Shown here in pieces: positions 12,791 to 26,865 of a DNA stretch of 64,000 nucleotides. The stretch covers positions 62,001-126,000 of the forward strand of contig CAJNOL010000016.1 of assembly GCA_905250125.1 (NCBI GenBank), written 5' to 3'. A program made the position numbers and the translations under genes. Under the pieces are notes generated by a model. It saw only the letters and a list, made by a program, of their open reading frames with translations. It did no database searches and was not told where the DNA came from. This DNA is from Rotaria sordida (lineage: Eukaryota; Rotifera; Eurotatoria; Philodinida; Philodinidae). The first letter of the stretch is position 1; each line of letters opens with the position of its first letter.

Positions 12791-14729
12791 ATTCCAGAAA
12801 AAGGACAGATGAATACAAATGACTATTTTTGTTTTTTTTTATTCTTCTTTTGATTGATAAAAAGGGAATCGGCTTTTCTTTTTGTTTTCTTCTATGATCA
12901 TGTATTCATTAATTCCACATTCCGACGAAGTTTAACAATGCAGAAAATATTAATTTGTCATCTAATTGACATTTATTTTATGCTTGTTACAGAAAATATC
13001 ATCTATTTTTTTTCATCTTGCTAAATACATATCTTAGATCGAGGTCTGACAGGAAAAAGAAAACAATCTTTTGTGGTCTTATCTTGTCAAAACATCGAGA
13101 CAGAATAATATACTCGATCTCTCGTTTTTTTTTCTTTTTGTTTGTTTTTTAGAAATTTAGTTTGAACTATTTTTAGACAAAATATGATCTCAGGAAGTTA
13201 TTTTGTTCAATTAATTATTGTGCCAATCAAAGTATATTAGAGAGAAAACTAAACTACTTTTTGAATAAAATAATTTCTTAACAACGTTCCTAAGTTATTA
13301 CGAATACATTTGCATAAAAATAACTGTTAAATAAATTTGTCTCAAGTTAAACATCTAGGTTTGTTGAATCCATTTTTCAAATGATGAGAAATCATGCATA
13401 TTATTAATCAAACTTGTCACCATTTTTTTCCTAGCATTTAGAATATACTTTAATAACAAAATTCATTAGTCAAATAGAATAGTCGGAAAATAAACTCTTC
13501 ATTATTTCAATATGCTTTATAATGTAGAATACTTTTAAATATATAAATATAAGCTAAACGAAACCTTTTAATAAAACACTTTCTTTGTCTAAAACAGGCA
13601 TATATAGCCATACACATGTATATCCAATTGTTTGTTTGGCTCTTTTCTCTCCCTCGCTTTCTATAAATAAGAAGAACGACAAGGACTAATGTCATTTTCA
13701 TATGATCGATATGATGACAAAGGAAACAAAGACGAGAGATGACTGTAGAACTAAAGAAAAAGCAGAAGAAAATGTTACGTTTACATACAGATAGATTTTC
13801 TGACTTGTTAGCATATAGAGATATTGTTGATTTTTTTTTCTTTCGTTCGTGATAGTTGACTATTTATTATGATGATGACATACTTAGCAACTCATTGTAG
13901 ACAACTTTTGGATATTCTACACATCTCCTTCTCCGTTAATTTAATTCTTTCCATGTGATATAAATGACGGCATATTATTTTTAGGTATATTAAGATACCG
14001 ATGCATCATATCATTATCATGTTACTCTATCAGAAATTTGCTTTTATTTCCGCATTGTTCTTTGCCTAGTTTCTCAATCAGGACTCATTTATTTCATTAA
14101 TTCTTCCCTCTTGTGCTCGAATGAAGAACACAGGCGACAAGAAATGTTCATTATAGGATGTGACAATCATGACATGTTGCTTTGCTGTTATTATTTCAAT
14201 AAAAAGAAAGAAGAAGTTCCGTGCTCGACATTTTCATATTAGGTTCTTTTTCTTCATCCCTTCTTTTGTTTACCCTACTTCATTCTTCTATACACGCCTA
14301 CACTTTTTTTCTTTCTGTTTTTTATTTTTTATCTGAAATCTTCGGGTGCATACACATCACGTACTTTTCTTGTGGCTGATGTTGCTGCGATAGCAACTTT
14401 TTTTCTTCTTCTTCTTGGCCACCTTCTCTCATTTTTTTTTACTCAGATTCTAATTCGTAATAAACATGCACAAACACACACACTCATATTCTTCTTTTTA
14501 TTTGAATGCAAGTAAAACTGAGCCGACAAAAAAGAAAAATGAGAAAAGAAAAAATAGTGGCGGCCTTGGTATGACTCTTTTTTTTTTCTTATTGTAATTA
14601 TTGTTATGTTTTTTGGCTCACGCCACTTTTTTATATTACGTATAAAAATCTGTTCAAGGCTGTGTGATCTATTTATGGATAGATAATTTATTAAACGATT
14701 TTTATCTAACCTTCTCTTTTTATTTAAGA
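12791..14729. other. Gene-free spacer, 5' flank of the next gene
   Basis: About 1.9 kb with no convincing coding frame. It contains T-rich runs and CTT/TTC-rich tracts near 14400-14440. A polypyrimidine tract with AG (TATTTAAG, ending 14728) sits directly against the next gene's ATG. Confidence 0.5.
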
Positions 14730-15765
14730 ATGAAGTATAGCCTACGTAAATCATTTAGCTCTCGTCGACAAAAAGAAATTGTTGATGATGATCACCTTTA
14801 TCCACGTATTGATCCTAATGGTTTTTCAAATTCAAATTCAAATTTAGTAAAATCAAAACAATCAAAAAGTTTTCTAAGACAACGACGTCGTTGTTCATCA
14901 TCTTCACCACCACCTTCATCATTATCAGATAGAACAAAATTGAAAACATCTGAACATGCTAATAATAATCACATGAATCATGTTGATGGTGATGATGATG
15001 ATGATCCATTTTCACTATCATCAAATACCAAGACTCGTGTACGTCCATTGGATAAATTAACATATCAAATTCGAAAATCATTTCGAAATACTTTAACACG
15101 ACAACGTCCTCGACTTGAAAGTACAAATTCAAATAAACATTTAATATTAAAAAAACATGATGACAATCTGCCAGTAGAAACAATTATTCCGCCAATATCA
15201 ACAGGTCTTACATCACCGATTGTCTTACCAAACGAAACAACATCAACAAAAGAAAATGAGAAAATAAAAATTTCACCAAAACGACGAAAAGCACCATTAG
15301 CACCAACACATATTTATCAATCGTATGAATAATATGATAAAATTTCTTTATTTTTCATTTTTGTTTATTATTCAATGTTTTCCTCATTTAAGAATGTCTG
15401 TACCAAATCAAAATTGTTCAACACTTTGTGAAACTGAAAATAATGAATTTGATTGTGTTTCATCATCAAATGATCAACAACAAAAATCATTAACAAAGAA
15501 AACCAAATTTAATCAATCATTTCGTACACGTCTATCTCTTTTACTTCAAAAAAGTCATATAAAACAACAACAACAACAACAACATATAAAAATACAGAAT
15601 TGTATTGATGAAGATCCTGACTATCAACATCATGATGATCACGACGACATAAATCATAAAAAACTAACACTTAGTCAACGATTTGATACTTTGAGGCGTT
15701 CATTTCATCTTGGTAATCGTAATTCAGTAAGTAAAGGTAAACGCCATTTACTTTCAAATGAATGA
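14730..15765 (+). CDS. Unknown basic protein with repeated RxSF motifs
   Basis: Two exons (14730-15322 and 15393-15765) join across a 70-bp GT-AG intron in matching phase, giving 321 residues. I do not recognise the family. The protein is hydrophilic, Ser/Asn/Asp-rich and apparently disordered, with a poly-Gln run, an Asp-rich stretch and His/Asp runs. Four short basic blocks recur: YSLRKSFSSRR at the N terminus, YQIRKSFRNTLTRQR mid-protein, NQSFRTRLSLLLQKS and RFDTLRRSFHLGNR near the C terminus. Such Arg/Ser/Phe clusters could be phosphorylation or membrane-contact sites, but that is a guess. The end of exon 1 is supported by the frame: reading through meets a stop within a few codons. The ATG abuts an acceptor-like TTTAAG, so a noncoding first exon or spliced leader is possible. 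Confidence 0.75.
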
Positions 15766-17355
15766 ATCAATGAAAAGAAAAAAAAATATTTGAAAGCTAA
15801 ATACTTGAGTAGCAACAACAAGAAAACAACAATGTGATGAATTCTTTTTATTTATAATCGTTTTTTTTTGTTTTTGTTGCTGTTGTTAATGTATCTAACA
15901 AAAATAAGCCAAAAATTTTTATATATAATATTCGCATGTACGTTCATGAATTATTCATTATATTTTAAATGAAATTTTAATTCAAAGGTCATTTTTTTCT
16001 CTTCTTCTTATTTTTTTTCTTCTTAATCTTCTTCTCATGATAAAAACAGAAAATCTTATTGTGTCTTTCTCTTTGCACATGTGAAAAAATTTATTTTATG
16101 TATTCATGTTGTCCCAAAAAGTATAAAACTTGATCAAAAGAAAAAAAAATGTACTTATTGAATTTCTTACTTTTAATTTTTATTTTCTCATCTACTCGTC
16201 GACTACAACAGTTATTGGTAAAAATAACGAGAAGAAAAATAAGATCAAACATCTTGTAGTGAAAAACGTTGCAGTAATATTATTGCATCTTATATTATAT
16301 GTTTTTATCATGATACAAACAAATTTAAGAATATTGCCAGTTGTTAATCATGTTATAGGTTAAAAAAAAAATGAATCATCGTTTTTGTTTTCAACGTATT
16401 GACATCAATCATGGTCAATATTTTTTTGGCACAAACACAATGAAAATGAAGTTTTTTTTTTTAATCAAATAGAAGTTCATTACTAAGCAAATATTAAAGT
16501 AAAAGATCGAATAAAGTTGAAGTTTTATGATTTAGAAGACGTTAATTTATAAAATTTTATACAACTTTTACATATATATAACGCACAAACACTATTCGGA
16601 TGAATCATCATTAGTCATTGGAATAGTTAAATTTAATACAAAAAAGAACCTACACACAAAATTCAAGAATCTAGAATATTTTTGATAATTTTTATGTAAC
16701 AATGTCTTAAGCAAAAGAAAATTGATCTTTTGAGATAAATGTTTTCATTTGTAGATTACTTAGATGAGACGGTTAATTGAACATTATTACAGAAGATAAT
16801 GATATAGACTATCAAAAGGTTAAAACTATTAGTTCTTTTTTATTGTTTGTATTGGAAATGTCACAAGAATAAAAATCTTATTGATTGATGGAATACTCTC
16901 AAGCCTTTTGTTGTTCGAAATAATGTCAAAGAAGTAGAAATTATTTGTGAAGAAAAACTGGAATCTCATGAATGAAATATTTTGTTTGAGAGAACGCTTC
17001 ACAGGTGAAATTTTTCTTTTTCAAAAATATAAAAATGTTATATATGATTAATAAATATCAAAGAAAGACTATTTTCAGAATAGTTTCAAAGGTTCAAAAA
17101 ATATTCAATGATATATTTAAATACTTCTGCTTTTTTAACAATTTAAAATACACTTGACAAACGAGACAAAAAATAAAGTTTCCGGTTGCTTTCTTAAAAT
17201 AACTTAGTTCTTCTTCGGCAAGAATTTCATCTTCTCAAAAACAACAAGAAAAAAATTCAACTTTCTATTTTAGAATTCTATTTTAAATACTCGTCATAGT
17301 CGTATCAATCATATCCAATTAAATTTTATTATAATCTTATATTGGATTAACTATA
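15766..17355. other. Gene-free, very AT-rich spacer
   Basis: 3' UTR of the preceding gene, then AT-rich spacer. A 77-codon open frame near 16130-16363 lacks family features or splice context and is not called. No other structure seen. Confidence 0.5.
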
Positions 17356-17913
17356 GGGTGTCCGGAAAGTCACTAGAGTTAGAAAAAATTGAATATCTCC
17401 GCTACGGCTCGAGCAAACGGGCTGATCTTTTTACCAATAATAGAGACATGTTCATACTTCAAATCCATACGGACAAGGTTAACGAGAGCCTTTGTTAAAT
17501 ACCATCAATGACCTTAACAAAAAAACATTTTACTTTTTTATAGATAGGAAAAAAACAATATACAGAGTGGCGCAACAGTCACTTTGCCAAGAAAAAATTG
17601 AATATCTTCACTACGGCTGAAGTAAACGAGCTGATTCTTTTATCAATGATAGAGCCATGTTCAAGCTTTGTATTCATAAAGACATGTCGAGAGAGACTCT
17701 TTGTTAAGTCTATTGTTTTTTCCTATCTGTAAAAAAGTAAAAAGTTTTTTGTTAAGGTCATTGATGGTATTTAACAAAGGCTCTCGCTAACCTTGTCCAT
17801 ATGGATTTGAAGTATGAACATGTCTCTGTTATTGGTAAAAAGATCAGCCTGTTTGCTCGAGACGTAGCGGAGATATTCAGTTTTTTCTAACTCTAATGAC
17901 TTTCCGGACACCC
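17356..17913. mobile_element. Tc1/mariner-type MITE with a third, internal arm copy
   Basis: A 558-bp element begins GGGTGTCCGGAAAGTCA and ends with the inverse, flanked by TA on both sides, the target duplication used by the Tc1/mariner group. The arms are long (about 200 bp) and still about 90% alike by eye, so insertion is fairly recent. Between the arms lies a third, more diverged copy of the arm in direct orientation with the left one (from about 17563; AGAGTGGCGCAACAGTCAC matches the terminus). No transposase is encoded. Confidence 0.85.
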
Positions 17914-20900
17914 TATATTCTAAATGTTCATAAAATATAAATATTATTTCATCCTGCAACGTTGCATGTAGAAATAACAAAAACTTGGTTTTTTTTCAAA
18001 TATTTGTTTTTATCGACATCATTCATATGATATTCTTATCCTTTTCAAATAAAGATATATTTAATATCTCTTGCAAATTCAGTTCATTAATAAATACTAA
18101 GAATGTATCAATTTTCAGATAAATTCTTTCAAAAGAAATGGTTATTATCAATAGATAATAATAAATATATAATATTATTTATAATATAGCATGCGTATCG
18201 ACATGACAGATTTTCCATTTCCTAATGCATTCACTAAAAATATTCTTTACGCCATTTGAATGTTTAGAAAAACAAGTCGAGAATAGTTTTCATAATGAAC
18301 TTTTATGGTTTTAAAAACAGAATAGCTATTGAACGCATTTAGAGTATTTCTGAAGATTGTCAAAATGTATAGACAAGGTCGTCTCATGCATTAGAGTGCG
18401 CCTGTAGCATTATCAGAAAAATATATCATAAATGAAAAAAAATACTAAGAATATAGAATATTAAGAATAAATGAAGAAAAAAAAATATAGTAAAAAATAT
18501 ATCATACACATCAATTACTAAAACAACGTTCGACTGACAAAAGCAATTCATTAATTTTCTTTTATTATCCAGTGGCATTGAACAATTTTACATCGTTTAT
18601 CAAAAGTCATTGACTGTAAAATGATTTACGTATTTGTAAGTGTCAAAAAAAAACGAATAGAATATTGCTATCACATTTTTCTCAGATTAGTCGCTTCCTA
18701 TTATCTCGTATTACGTTCTATGATGAATCCATGGGAGATCAATATCGTTTAACATAATTATGTGCGACAACGTAAAAGAGTAATGAGAGAAAATCTACTC
18801 ATATATAATGTTCGCATATAAACATTTTCTTTTCTTTACTTGATATTCAATCCTTTCTACGGATAGTTTTCATTAAAGAAAAATTTAATTTATATCCCGA
18901 ACTATATTTTTCTGAAGAATATAATTGATGCATTTACTTTTATATATTCAATAGACAGGAAATTATTTTTTACTTCATTGAACAAAAACTATTTAAAAGA
19001 ATTATAGGTCGAAGGTCATCGTCATATTTTTAGAAAAAAATTACTCTTTTTTATTTTTATCGTTTCCGCTTATTAAATCTATTAAACATCTGTAAAGCTA
19101 CAAGAGAATATTGTAAAGAAATCCTAATACATACAGTTTGTGCTTGTTTTAAATAAAAAATTTTTTATTCTCATAAAATTTTTATATGTAATCATCTTGA
19201 CCGCTTTTTCAAAGCCCAAGTAGAATCTTGACATATGTTACAGAAGGTTATCTACCGGAAAATATATAAAAAAATCGGAAATGATATGAATTGTTCTCCA
19301 TTTATTAATTAGTCTTCTATTATTATATGTCCAGTTATTTTATAAAGTTACATAAAAGCGTGATGATGTCATCTTCAAAATAATATAATAGAATACAATC
19401 AATGATGATAATGATGATGATAATGATGGTCTTCATCATAATTTTCTACTATATGATGAAATACAAAAAAATTTCATGTTACTAAAAAAAAGAGAATAGG
19501 TGTGACACAATTTAACATAATGACGTCTGTGTTATGTCCTTCAGTCACACAACGACAAATAGATTGTATATTTATGTGTTGTATTGTCCCCATTGGTACG
19601 CTTATTTCGTGATCGTTAATCATACTAGATGCCAACCAAACTTTTATCATTATGTTTGTCACAAAAATTGACTACAAAATAGATGCTTGTATCTCTTTTT
19701 CTTTTATGACTTTATCTGTTCTTCTCTACATAAACACGCACGCGTCTGTCCATACTTTTTCTATAGTCACACTCGAATGCTAGACGCTCTATTTTTTAGT
19801 CATGTGTTGTTGTTGTAAAATGAGAGATGTGACATGTGTGTATATCATTTGTTCGACTAGCAAAATCTAATTCAATCGTTAAAGTAAATTGACCGTCGTA
19901 TGTTACTATTGCTACTGCTGCTGCTGGTGCCTATCTAATTGAGATGTTTTATATATGTCTTATGTCCAGTTGGTTGATTTAATGCTCCACCCAACTCGTT
20001 TTGAATGAATTAAATATGAGAGCTTGTAATAAAAGTAACACGTGCATCGATTGGAAATCGAAATGATTCACTTATCGACAGACGACGATCTAATTACAAT
20101 GTTGTATTAAAAAAAAAATAAGAAGGCTGCCCGCAAGGCTCCACCACATACATATATACAGTTCAGATGATCATCATATAGCAACAAGATGTTACACAAT
20201 TCATTTTCATTCTCAGGCTTCCTGATATCTCTTTTCATTATCTTTTTTTTTCTTTCATCTTACGTCACACTCTAATGGAGTTCAAGTAAGTGACAACGAG
20301 AAGATTCACTTTCTCCATTTCGATGTCCTTTGACACAGGTGTGTATCTAAGTGGGTGTTGTATGAGAAAATTAATAGGAACAAAGTCTTATCGTACCCAT
20401 CACTATTATTTTGAACATCATCACTATCATTATCATTCTCATTTTTTATTTTGACTAAAGCCTGTAAGGAAAAAAAAAGGGGAGAAAGTAAATGTGATCG
20501 AGTACGGAAGACGTGCTATTCGCATCAATGAGTAAAGTGACCGGCGCCTCTTGGGCTTATATGAATCTTAACTAACCACTTGGACAACGGAAATGGACAT
20601 TAAAGTAGAGAAAGTAAAGGTGAAAAATGTGAAATATATATTCGTTATCTTATCTTGATCGCATTAACACCGGAATTATGGTTAGAAAAAAGAACCGGTA
20701 TATATAAAATACAAAGACAACTGGCCATTTCCATCACTTAAACACTGCTGTTGATGATGATGATGTAATGGTATCGTGTGTAAATGAAGAGATATTGACA
20801 CACGTGTCATTTTTATCGGTACATCAAAAAAAGAAAAGAAAAAAAGAAAACGATGAGTGACAATGAGGTCAATAGTTAATATGTTCTGTTGTCTGTCTTT

Positions 20901-23900
20901 TTGATAAAATGACCACCAGCCATTGATTTTGATAAAATCTGGATTTATACATATGAGTAACTAGTCATTTCTGAAAAGTGGACTATTTCATATGCATGCA
21001 TATATATACATAAAATGTCTGCTTGTCAATCTGTCTCTGGTGTTCTGGATAGAAGTTGAAGAAGAAAGAAAAGAAAAAAATGTAATTTATTCTTATTTCT
21101 TGAGGGTCTATGTTATTGGTATCAGTAAAAGATGGTGAGTTGGCTTTGACTACTTTATCTTCGAGGTTCTCTCTATCTCACTTTAATATACTTGTTCGCT
21201 CGGTTGAGCGGCAGCTGAAGTTAAGAGAGTCATTATTGACTCGTTCAATAGCAGACAAAGTGTCTACATGTTTCAAAACATATAGTGACCATTCTTCTTC
21301 TTCTTTTTTTCTCTCTTTTATGCTTGACGCTTAAGGAAAGAAAGACAGAGAGCAAAGAAAAATTGGCAAAAAAATGATGATAAAAACCAATCTGTTTTTT
21401 CTTTCTTTTTCTCTTGTTCATTGTCTGGTAGTATTATTGTTTCTTTTTCTCCCATTACTCTTACTACTGTTGATGTTCATACATACCATAAGAGGACATA
21501 TACACACCGTGAAAGGAGGAGTAGTCAATGAATCCCTTTCAATTCAATAGATGTATGTAATCGTTCGAATCGATCTCTCCGTCATCATGTTTGTCTGTCT
21601 GTCCATTCTATCTGATCGAAGAGTGGCATCGTGATACATCATTTGTATCGAACAGCTCTCTTATACTACACAGTTGGAAATCTTTCTTCTTGTTAGAAGA
21701 TTGATTATAATAAAAATAGAAAAAAGAAAAGAAGAGAATGAGTGTTGAATGAACAACGACAGACTAACACTTGACGAGCTAAACTTTGTTTACTCACATA
21801 TTGGTGTGCATTTATATATTTGTAGGCCTAATTGTTCAAACGATGAATGACAGCGACTACGACATTGGTAAGTGAATGCAAAGTGGAAAGCTAATAGGAG
21901 ACAAATAGACCATATATACATATACTTCTTATCGATCTATGTCGATGACGGTGAAGAGGGATTGATTCTTTATCCTTGCATATGGCCTTCATTTTAAATT
22001 GTCATCATTATTTCTCTTTACGGGTCAATTTAAAAGGTCGATATGATGGCAGTAGAGAACAAGGTCAGTCATACATAGATTATTTTAAGTGAAGATAGAT
22101 ACTTGATTAATTTGATAGAAGAATGTCAGTTTGACGTATTCTCATATAAGCACAAACAAAGAAACAGTATCGAGTCATGAGACTAGAAAAAAAAATCGGC
22201 TCGAACGATTATCTGATCAAACAGGATATATGTAATGTATGAATGTATGTCAGAAAGTTTCTACGCTGATTACTATTTTAGATTAGATATAAACCGTATT
22301 TTTGTTGAATATCATCAAAATAGAAAAAAAACAGATGCTATGCCTTTTTTCCCTCTAATCCTATATATAGAAAGACTAGGCTAAACATCCCGTTGGGTCT
22401 AATTTGTTTAAATAATATATTTGTTTTATTGTACATATAAACACAAATTTTCTTTTGTAACATGAATGTCATCAGTCTATTTCACTTAACAATGAAACAC
22501 TTTTTTTTTTATCACTCCATTTTCCATGTTAAGTGTTTCTATTTATGGAAGTGTGATATTAAATGAAGAAAGTTCTCGGATGAAAGTAGTTTCTTAACAC
22601 TACGATTACAAGGTATCGATTAGGAAGAAGAGGAGAGAGAGAGAGAGAGAAAAAAAGAAAAAAAAACCGGAAAATTGAGAATGCACAAAGCAGCTTTTGA
22701 TTCTCGAACTAATGTCCTTGCCGATATGAAGTGTATGAGTGAATAAATGAGTAAGTGAATGAATAGCAAACAAATCTCCCATGTTACGACAGCATGAAAT
22801 AAAAAAAGAGATGGCTGTCTTTTCCGGTCCACGTCCACCGAGTTAGTGCAATAGTGTTCGTAGACGCGATCACGATTCCCACATTGTGTAAATCAATTAT
22901 TGAACTCGAGACATACGATCATTTTTCTTCTGTATATGTCGCGTGCGTATTAGATCCTCTCTTTTTCTTTGCTTTAGTTACCTCCTCCCTTTTGCTCTCT
23001 CGTTCTCTTTTTTCTCTACTCACAATTACACACTCGAGTAATATACGCTGCCGCGTGCAATCAACGCTCATTTTTACGAGTGATTTCGTTTCACATCCGC
23101 CTTCCTCTTGTTGTTCATTCTTACTCCTATTATTCTTTATGTCAAATTTAAATATCCGTCATAGTTCGTGTCTTGTTTCCGTTAAACGTGCATAGACTTG
23201 ATTATGATCTCAAGACATTCATCTTCGCTTCTCTTTTCCTTTGATTCACATAAATCATTAAAAAATCATCTTATACAACTCTGCATTTATCTATGTAATA
23301 CGAACTATAAACCATAAAATACAAAAAAAAAAACCTCATCTAACATAGTTCCCACAATTGTTATAATTGTGACCATTGACTTATGTAAGTACGATACTAG
23401 AATTATTGAGGGATAAATGCCAGCTGAATTAGACAGAGATATATAAGTTATTAAAAGTTCATCATCAAGGTAACTATCATCGAAAGAGAGAGAGAGAGAG
23501 AGAAAGAGTGAGTGAGATAGTCGATTTAAGATTTAAAGGTCAAAAATCTGTTGCAGCGTGTCAGCTGGAATATCAATGATTTTTTTTTTTAACATACTGA
23601 TAAATCATCCGTTTTTTTTCTACTTCATTGTACCAACGACATTTGAGACTGGTGGAAAAAGAATTATAGAAGACGTATGAAATCAGTCACCGATCATCTA
23701 TCTCGTCAATTAGCGGCTCAAGTTCAAACGAGAAAGAAAGGCAGAACATACAGAAGAACACATTTAAAAAATAAACAGACATGCACAAGCTGTTGGTACC
23801 ATACGTTATGATGATAGTAATGCTCAAATCGGACAATAAGAAAGATAAAGAACAGTATCAGTTAATTCGATAACCATTCGTGAGCGTATGTCTGTGTATA

Positions 23901-24067
23901 TTTAGATGATAAAAAAAAGAGATGGTCAAAAGAGATAATAGTGATCTGACTTTAGGACACTAAAAAAAACAAAAAAATTTTTTATCAATTCTTTTTTTTT
24001 TTTTTTTCTTTATTGATTATTTTAGAATATATTATTTATTTTGAATTGATGTAATAACCATGCTGCT
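17914..24067. other. Six-kilobase gene desert upstream of the cadherin gene
   Basis: No coding frame, tRNA or rRNA could be supported. From about 19.5 to 23.8 kb the sequence is visibly less AT-rich and less T-tract-rich than the other spacers and holds simple repeats: GAT/AAT near 19401-19436, (GA)n near 22631-22650 and again near 23485-23505, and CTT tracts near 21300. It may hold regulatory DNA of the cadherin gene. The last 60 bp contain a long T run and an acceptor-like TTTTAG (ending 24025), 42 bp before the cadherin ATG. Confidence 0.5.
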
Positions 24068-26865
24068 ATGTCCTGCTCGTGGCTATGGTTAATAGTCAAT
24101 CTATTTTTTACTTTTATATCTCTTACTCAATCACGTTATATACGTCTACCACCTGTTAATTGTAGTGAATTATCTCCAATAGGTACATCAATAACTCAAT
24201 TAATAAATATATTACCATCATCAAATTGGGAATTTACATTTTTAACTCGAACATCAGTTATATCTTATTTTCTCTTAGATGATCTTAAAGGTACAATAAC
24301 AGTTAAACGTCGACTTGATCGTGAAGATCTTTGTCGTTTGGGTATATGTTCATGTTCAAATGAATGTTTACTTAAACTTGAAATAAATGCTCTTAGTGAT
24401 ATATATACACATATAATTTATGTACCAATAATTATTCTTGATGAAAATGATAATTTTTGTTTTTTTTCAAATGATATTTATTATTTAAATATAAGTGAAA
24501 ATGTACCATTAAATACTCGTCTTATTTTACCTATAGCACATGATCCAGATCAAACACCAAATAATATTCAATCATATTCAATTGTATCAAATAATTATTC
24601 AGAATTTCGTCTTGATAATCAATTAACACCATCAATGATTATTATTGAAGAATTAGATCGAGAATTATGTGATAAATATTATTTTAATTTTTGTGCTTAT
24701 GAAGGTATATCGAATCAAAAACGTTCATGTTGTACAAAAATTATATTAACAATTACAGATATTAATGATAATTCACCAAAATTTCAACATGATCAACAAT
24801 CACCATTAATTATTAATATATCTGAATTAAGTCCTATTCATACAGAACTTATTCAAATGAAAGCTTTTGATCCAGATGAAGGTCTTAACGGAAAAATTAT
24901 ATATACATTTTCAAAATGGACACAAAATGATGTAACAATTAATAAAATATTTAATTTAAATCCTGATAATGGTTCAATTACTCTATTAAAACAATTAGAT
25001 TATGAAGAAAGAAATAACTATGAATTACAAATACAAGCTAAAGATTGTGGATCTAATTCTATTCCAACATATGCAACAGTTATTATACAAGTAAAAATCT
25101 CTTAATCATATTTTCTAATTAATCCTATCAATTTTTCTAGGTTGTTGATGAAAATGATTGTACACCAGAAATTTTTACATTTTCACCATCTGATGTTAAA
25201 TTTATAAATAATTCAATAATATATATCTTAGAAAATATTTCTCTTAACACACCAATTCTATATATGACAGTTTCTGATTGTGATAGTAATGAAAATGGAC
25301 GTGTAGCAATGAAATTAATTTCATTATTTAATGAAACTTCAGTTGTTCAATTAGAAAAAATCACTGATAATACTTATATTTTAAAAACAAATATACAATT
25401 TGACCGTGAACAAAAATCATTTTATAAATTTACATTATTTGCATATGATCATGGTCAACTGAAACATTCAATAGAAAATCATTTTGAATTATATTTAATT
25501 GATGTTAATGATTGTTCACCAATTTTTGAAAATTTAACAAATTATTCATTTTATATTGATGAAAATAATGAAGAAAATTTTATTCTTCATACATTTAAAA
25601 TATTTGATCCTGATGAAAATGATCAAGTTAAACTTGAACTTAAATTTAATAATAATGAACAACAATATAATCATATATTTCAATTAAATGAAAAAAATCA
25701 ATTAATTATTTTAGAAAATCTTGATTATGAAAAACAATCATTTTATGAATTTTCTATTCTAGCTGAAGATATAATTGGACATCAAACATTTGTTAATATA
25801 TCAATTTATGTAAATGATTTAAATGATAATCCAGTTAAATTTTTAACAAATTTTATTCAATATGAATTAGAAGAAAATCAAAATAATTATACATTTATTG
25901 ATCATATTCAAGCTGAAGAAAAAGATAAATATGATCAAATTATTTATAAAATACATTCAGATGATTTAGATCAAATAAAAGATTTTATTGATTTAAAATC
26001 TAATGGAAGTTTATATACAAAAAAAAGTTTTGATCGTGAACAAATAAATAAATTTGAATTTCGTATTATTGCAAATGATTCATTATATACAGATTTAATA
26101 TCTATAGAAATTTTAATTCTTGATCAAAATGATAATAAACCAATGATAATAAGTCAATCACCATTTTGTTATATATATAATACAACAAATAGTAATAAAA
26201 ATATTCAACTAAAATTAGAAGGTTATGATCCAGATGAAAATGATAATGGAAATATATCATTTTCTTTGCTAAATCCTTCATCAATGAATATAATACTTTT
26301 TTCAAATGGAACTTTAATAGTACCACCATTATATCAAGAATACACATTTGATATCTATTTACAAGATAATGGAAAATCGAACGTATTATCTTCAATATAT
26401 AAAAATTTTATTCTTTTAATTGTTTCTAATGAATCTGAATGCCAAAATTATTCAATTTTATCTTCAATTCAACTTGATCAACGTACATTTATTTATTTTA
26501 TTTCAATTATTCTTATTAGTTTAGCATGTTTTACTATAATTATTCTTATTATTTGTTGTTTCTATTTGCTACAACGACATACAAGAATAAAATCTTTAAA
26601 TAATAAGAAAACACCAGATTTGACACCATCATTTTCATCATCATTAAACGAAGATGCTGAAAATGATACATTATTAGTATCATCTCCATCACCACAATTT
26701 ACAGCTATGACAACAGTATCAATATCAACAACAACTACAAATGATTCAACTCGTTTAACAACGTTTACTGATCGAACACCAACAAATAAATCATCATCTT
26801 TATCAAGTTCGTCATCAGCAACATATGTTAAAATGAGTCATTCATTTGAAGATGAAATACTTTAA
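24068..26865 (+). CDS. Cadherin, seven EC repeats, single-pass
   Basis: This is a cell-surface adhesion protein of the cadherin superfamily (915 residues). Exons 24068-25090 and 25141-26865 are joined by a 50-bp phase-0 intron. A hydrophobic N terminus (LWLIVNLFFTFISLTQS) acts as signal peptide. Seven EC repeats are marked by linker motifs DENDN, DINDNSP, DENDCTP, DVNDCSP, DLNDNP and DQNDNKP, with matching DPDE and LDRE/LDYE motifs inside the repeats. The membrane segment is near 26489-26565 (FIYFISIILISLACFTIII...). The Ser/Thr-rich tail of about 95 residues shows no recognisable catenin-binding region, so it is protocadherin-like rather than classical. Two linkers carry Cys where calcium-binding Asn is usual. 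The ATG at 24060 is out of frame; 24068 gives the signal peptide. Confidence 0.92.

Noticed and set aside
22854-23195. 113-codon plus-strand open frame in the gene desert
   Set aside because: Ser/Leu/Phe-rich translation of a CT-rich tract, no splice signals or family features.
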